NCBI GenBank assembly: GCA_958407995.1
Contig: CATYJU010000013.1
Span: 1 to 50,213, forward strand
Direction of reading: 5' to 3'
Length of the DNA stretch: 50,213 nucleotides
From: an uncultured Collinsella sp.
GTDB lineage: Bacteria > Actinomycetota > Coriobacteriia > Coriobacteriales > Coriobacteriaceae
Shown: piece by piece, positions 46,641-50,213 of the stretch
How the letters are laid out: every line of letters begins with the position of its first letter
Numbering within the stretch: position 1 is the stretch's first letter
Notes under the pieces: model-generated
What the model was told of the DNA's origin: nothing
Databases searched by the model: none
The model's input: the letters and a program-made list of their open reading frames with translations, nothing else
Program-made: the position numbers and the translations under genes

Positions 46641-48803
46641 CTACGAGCAGACCCCGGCAGCACGCTCGTCGAGCCATTCGATGTCCTCGGCAAGATGCGC
46701 GACGCCCAGATGGTGTCCACCCGGACAGACCTCGTGCGACAGGTCCTCGGCATGCTCCACAAGTTCATAGGCGCCCCGAACGATGTCGAGCTGCTCGTCC
46801 ACGTTCGCAAGTCCACGAGCACCGTTGAGATGGTCGCCCTCGCAGCTCTGCACCAGCAGCGGGCGCGGCGCGATAAGCGAGGCGATGTCACCCATATCGA
46901 GCAGACGCCACAACCCCGGCACATAGTTGCAACTGCAGTTGCCGTTGAGGTGCAGCAGTGAATCGTCGACGCCGTACAGATAGCCCGAGACAAACGCCTT
47001 GCGCACGCGCGGGTCGAGCGCCGCCAGATACAGCGTCATGTATCCGCCGCCCGAAAAGCCAAAGCAGCCCAGGTCGTCCATGGCAATGTCGCCACGCGCC
47101 TCAAGGTAGTCGATCAGACGCATGTTGTCCCAGGCGTTGAGGCCTGCAACCGTAAGGCCCAGCGGCTCGGCCATGCGCGCCTGGTTTAGGCAGGTCCCGC
47201 GCAGATAGCTATTCTCGTCGTCGCCCTGGCCCTTCCAATCGCGACGGTATCCCCAGCCGCGGGCGTCGGGGCAGACGGTCACATAGCCCATACGCGCCAA
47301 GCGCAGACCGTAGTCGTAGTTGAACTTACGCACGGCGTCGTCGACCGCCGGCACACCCGTCACGCCCGCAACACTTGCAGCGCCGGCGCCCTGGTGACCA
47401 TGCGGGCAGATATAGCAGCGCTTGCGGCCGTGCGCATCGAGCTTGGGCGCCTGCGGCTCCAGCAGATAGAACGGCATCCAAACGTCGCGCTCCACCTGCA
47501 GCATCGCATGGGTGCGCACGATACCGCCGGCAATCTGCACCCGATCGAGCTCGCGCACTTCGATCGGCACACGATCCATAAGTGATAGGCCCAACAGATC
47601 ACATAGGCGATTCCTGGTCGCGACCTGCCATGCCTCAAAGTCACCGGGCGTCGCGCCCTTAAACGCGGCGGAACGGCCCTCACGCTTCAGGCGATCGCGA
47701 AACGCCGGTTCGTCTTCGTAATAGGTGTCGATATGCACCGTGCGACCGCTTTCGGAAAGACTGGCAGTCTCCACGGCGCCACCCGAGCCGCCCTCGGGGT
47801 CCCAACCGTCCGCACCGGCAAGCACTTGCTCGCGAGCATATCGGGCAGTGGCTGCAGCATCGAGCTCGCGGGCCCATGGTACCCAGCCGGCAGCATCGCC
47901 CGCCGGGCCATGCAGGATTGCGCCAGCGTAGTGCGCCCTCTCGTGCGCCGCCGGCTTATTCCAATCCCACCAGCCTTCGCGCTTGATGTGCTGTCCCAGC
48001 CAGCAATCGATCAGCACGGTCTGCGCCCACTCGCGCCAAGGACGTCCCAGGTAAACCGAATCAGGCGCCACGTCCTGCGCGGCCGTAAACGAGCAGCCAT
48101 GGAACACAAAGCCGTACGGCTCACCCTCGGGCGTCGATGCCGCCGTCACGTAGCCGTTCACGTCCATATTGCGGTTGAGCGACCGGATCTCGCACCCCTC
48201 AAAATAGGCACGCGCTCCGCCAAAGATAAAGTCGACGTCGCCCTCGATCCGGCAACGTCGGAAATACTGGCGACCCACCCGGCGCGGCGCAAACTGTTTG
48301 GGGCCAATAAACCCGCCCGGTTTGACTTCGCGCGGCGGCAGCGGGCCCAAAAACAGCGTGTCCTGATGGCCCGTAATGCGACAGGCGTCGACCACCAGAC
48401 GATCGCCGTCGGCGTACAGGGCAATCGCCTGCCCCACCTCGCGACCGTCACCGGCGTCGTTTTCAATCGTTAGGTTCTCGAGGCGCACGTCGTCGGCATC
48501 GACCAAGACGGTATAGGTCCTAAACGTGCCGAGCGTGCCGTCGACACCTGAGCCATCACTCGAGGGCATCTTGGCCCCCAGGCCTCCCACGATTCGCACG
48601 CTGTCAGCCGTCTCGCCCACCAACGTCACATGCGGGCGATGAATCTCGACCCGCTCGCGATACTCACCCGGATCGATATGGATCCTCACCGGCTGCTCGG
48701 CATCCGGACGGAGCTGATCGGCTGCCGCCAAGGCATCAGAAATCGTTGGATACGCTCCTGCTGCGACCCTCGAAACGCGCAGCGTATAGATGTTTTCACT
48801 CAT
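46641..48803 (-). CDS. Two-domain protein: CE8 pectin methylesterase + alpha/beta-hydrolase
   Basis: 720 residues. Residues ~5-335 form a CE8-type beta-helix: GQAIALYADGDR, TGHQDTLFLG, GDVDFIFGGA with the catalytic Asp, and YLGRPWREWA. This is the full PME motif set. From ~380 on is an alpha/beta-hydrolase of the large acetylesterase/Abhydrolase_7 type: PHGHQGAG, CPDARGWGYR, nucleophile Ser in CFGFSGGGYMT, an Asp in SCEGDH and His in CPGGHHLG. One chain thus pairs demethylation with probable deacetylation. No signal peptide. Starts within the ATGA overlap with the upstream esterase gene. Confidence 0.9.
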   Translation of the reverse strand: MSENIYTLRVSRVAAGAYPTISDALAAADQLRPDAEQPVRIHIDPGEYRERVEIHRPHVTLVGETADSVRIVGGLGAKMPSSDGSGVDGTLGTFRTYTVLVDADDVRLENLTIENDAGDGREVGQAIALYADGDRLVVDACRITGHQDTLFLGPLPPREVKPGGFIGPKQFAPRRVGRQYFRRCRIEGDVDFIFGGARAYFEGCEIRSLNRNMDVNGYVTAASTPEGEPYGFVFHGCSFTAAQDVAPDSVYLGRPWREWAQTVLIDCWLGQHIKREGWWDWNKPAAHERAHYAGAILHGPAGDAAGWVPWARELDAAATARYAREQVLAGADGWDPEGGSGGAVETASLSESGRTVHIDTYYEDEPAFRDRLKREGRSAAFKGATPGDFEAWQVATRNRLCDLLGLSLMDRVPIEVRELDRVQIAGGIVRTHAMLQVERDVWMPFYLLEPQAPKLDAHGRKRCYICPHGHQGAGAASVAGVTGVPAVDDAVRKFNYDYGLRLARMGYVTVCPDARGWGYRRDWKGQGDDENSYLRGTCLNQARMAEPLGLTVAGLNAWDNMRLIDYLEARGDIAMDDLGCFGFSGGGYMTLYLAALDPRVRKAFVSGYLYGVDDSLLHLNGNCSCNYVPGLWRLLDMGDIASLIAPRPLLVQSCEGDHLNGARGLANVDEQLDIVRGAYELVEHAEDLSHEVCPGGHHLGVAHLAEDIEWLDERAAGVCS

Positions 48804-49609
48804 CGACCATCACGCTCCCAGGCAGCGAACTGCTCAGGCCAGCCCTGAGCCTGCGGCTGAATATGCTCGGCACAGCCCTTAAAAGCCGTTTGGGCCGTGG
48901 CAAGCGCTGCCCCATGCTTTCCATGGGGAAAGACATGCAAACTAAAGCCAATCCCGTGGTCGGCAAGCGCCTGCGCAAGCAAAAGACTGTTTTGGACCGG
49001 CACCGATTTGTCCTCGGCGGTATGCCATAAAAACGTTCGGGGAAAGCCCTCGCTCACCATGTTCTCGACCGACAACTTTTGAGCCAAGGCGCCGTCGCCC
49101 CCCGTTAGGTGTACAAACGAACCGCGATGGGCATAGGACCCCGAACTCACGACCGGATAACCCAGGCAAAGTGCATCAGGCCGAATCGACTCAGGCGATG
49201 CCGCGATCGACTCTGCGAGCCAGGGCTGGTTCCAAAGCGCCCCAAGCAGGCCAACCAAATGCCCGCCGGCCGAAAAACCCATGACCGTAATCCGGTCGGG
49301 GTCGACACAGAACTCCGCCGCATGGCCTCGGACGGTATCGACCGCTCGCGCAAGCTCCTGCAACGCCAGCGGATAGACAGCCGGAGCAACCGAATAGTTC
49401 AGCACAAATGCCTGGTAGCCCATCGCCAACAAACGGAGTGCCACCGGCTCGCCCTCTCGCGGCGAAACATGGTCGTAGCCGCCTCCTGGCACGACCACAA
49501 CTGCAGGCAGCGGTTTTAAAGCATAAGCATCTTCGGTCGGGGCAAACACATAAGACGTAATCGTGGCAGACGAGCCATCGACCCCGACAGGAATCGTTTT
49601 ATTGAGCAT
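48800..49609 (-). CDS. Alpha/beta-hydrolase esterase (acetylesterase-like)
   Basis: 269 residues. Oxyanion strand VVVVPGGGYDHVSPREGE, nucleophile Ser in VMGFSAGGHLVG, Asp in HTAEDKSVP and His in FPHGKHGAAL, the BD-FAE/acetyl-xylan-esterase-like pattern. Probably removes acetyl groups from oligosaccharides in the cytoplasm. ATG at 49609 with GAAAGGGA 5 bases upstream; the longer frame to 49660 is not needed. Its TGA stop overlaps the next gene's ATG by four bases, so the two are translationally coupled. Confidence 0.87.
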   Translation of the reverse strand: MLNKTIPVGVDGSSATITSYVFAPTEDAYALKPLPAVVVVPGGGYDHVSPREGEPVALRLLAMGYQAFVLNYSVAPAVYPLALQELARAVDTVRGHAAEFCVDPDRITVMGFSAGGHLVGLLGALWNQPWLAESIAASPESIRPDALCLGYPVVSSGSYAHRGSFVHLTGGDGALAQKLSVENMVSEGFPRTFLWHTAEDKSVPVQNSLLLAQALADHGIGFSLHVFPHGKHGAALATAQTAFKGCAEHIQPQAQGWPEQFAAWERDGR

Positions 49610-49663
49610 GCATTCCCTTTCACCATGATGCGCAGCGCAGCGCACACGGCCGTATCGCATAAA

Positions 49664-49696
49664 GGCTGCATTGCCGATCTATCCGACAATGCAGCC
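49664..49696 (-). terminator. Hairpin after the GH28 gene
   Basis: GGCTGCATTG (49664-49673) pairs perfectly with CAATGCAGCC (49687-49696), followed on the minus strand by TTTATG. A weak T-run suggests partial termination between GH28 and the esterase gene. Confidence 0.55.
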
Positions 49697-49713
49697 CTGG
49701 CCATCAACCCGAG

Positions 49714-50213
49714 TTAGGAACGGACAACCTTGTCAACGTTCTGGAGCTGCAGCTCCTCGCCGTCCTGGCCCTCAATAACCACATTTTGCAGGTCGAGTAC
49801 CTTGACGTTTTGCGCGATGATGCCCTGGCGCACCATCGGCTCCACGCCACAGGCCATGGCTGGCACAAAGGGCTCGGCATCGGCGGCAAAGGTCACATGG
49901 ACATCCTGGAACGTCAGGCGCGTCACCTTGCTCTCGGGCAGTCCCGTGATATAGGCCGCGGCCGCGTGGCAGTTGGTGGCCTCGATGTCGCGGAACGTCG
50001 TGGCGCCAAAGCCGGGCGTACGGTCGTCGACGGGCACCGCGTCGCGGCTCTGGACATAGTCGGTCTTGCCGTCCTTATCGCAGAAGTAGAACGAATTGAC
50101 CACGAAAGGCGTGAGCACCTCGTCCATGCGAATGTGCTCAAAGGTGATGCCCTCGTTAACGGCGTCCTTGCCGCGCCCGCGGCGGGTCTTGACGCGCAGG
50201 CCGCGGTCGGTGC
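49714..50213 (-). CDS. GH28 polygalacturonase-family hydrolase, C-terminal part (cut by window edge)
   Basis: The last ~166 residues of a beta-helix glycosidase. The edge sequence reads TDRGLRVKTRRGRGK, matching the GH28 substrate-binding RGLRIKT-(R/x)-RGRGG region, followed by ITFEHIRMDEVLTPFVVNSFY and repeating beta-helix turns (TFRDIEATNC, LTFQDVHVTF, LDLQNVVIEG). The catalytic Asp residues and the N-terminus lie outside the window. It is the upstream gene of the esterase/CE8 block and would hydrolyse homogalacturonan or rhamnogalacturonan-derived oligosaccharides. Confidence 0.88.
   Translation of the reverse strand, partial: TDRGLRVKTRRGRGKDAVNEGITFEHIRMDEVLTPFVVNSFYFCDKDGKTDYVQSRDAVPVDDRTPGFGATTFRDIEATNCHAAAAYITGLPESKVTRLTFQDVHVTFAADAEPFVPAMACGVEPMVRQGIIAQNVKVLDLQNVVIEGQDGEELQLQNVDKVVRS

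Overview
The window looks like a chromosome segment of a gut actinobacterium of the class Coriobacteriia, most likely Collinsella or a close relative. The basis is inference: high-GC coding DNA, a GlnR-type orphan regulator, a complete KdpFABC/KdpDE potassium system, and a pectin/uronate catabolic cluster. No rRNA, tRNA, CRISPR array or transposase gene was found.

Layout. 1-5.7 kb: start of moaA (cut by the edge), an uncharacterised DUF559-like gene between two copies of a 65-bp palindromic repeat, and a heterodimeric ABC exporter. 5.9-8.2 kb: a MATE efflux pump with a MerR regulator and a MerR-type stretched-spacer promoter. 8.3-9.9 kb: an AT-richer pair encoding a Tat-exported putative cysteine peptidase and a small lipoprotein. 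9.9-14 kb: ligA, a 203-bp inverted-repeat element and an HtrA-like protease. 14.2-16.3 kb: a glutamine synthetase homologue that has lost several metal ligands, followed by a GlnR-like regulator.

16.4-30.7 kb: sugar-acid catabolism. A LacI regulator is divergent from kdgK-eda. Then come a GntR regulator divergent from a YczE-like membrane protein, an AAA ATPase, an AlbA-type regulator, a sugar-acid dehydratase with a GntP permease and its GntR regulator, and kduD with a dhuI-like isomerase. 30.7-31.8 kb: a HepT/MNT toxin-antitoxin module whose antitoxin is fused to a RelB/DinJ-like domain, bracketed by REP-like hairpins. 31.8-33.7 kb: an Old Yellow Enzyme family flavoprotein. 34-42.2 kb: kdpFABC divergent from kdpDE. 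42.3-50.2 kb: a GltD-like flavoprotein, a TIM-barrel isomerase-like protein and a pectin depolymerisation set (GH105, SGNH esterase, CE8-alpha/beta-hydrolase fusion, esterase, GH28 cut by the edge).

The pectin genes form a route. CE8 and the esterases would strip methyl and acetyl groups, GH28 would cut the backbone, and GH105 would release an unsaturated uronate. DhuI, KduD, KdgK and Eda would take this to pyruvate and glyceraldehyde-3-phosphate. The GntP/dehydratase branch could feed KDG from an imported aldonate. Two shared operator types (ACGAAACCGATTTCGT and GGTGAACGTTCACC) tie parts of the cluster together.

The most notable observation is a structured leader RNA shared by this regulon. 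A 58-nt hairpin with a conserved ACCCTACC loop lies before kdgK and before the YczE-like gene. A second, multi-stem element with three conserved single-stranded blocks lies before eda and before the YczE-like gene. Stem sequences differ between copies while pairing is kept. I do not recognise it as a known class; it is a candidate riboswitch or other cis-regulatory RNA.
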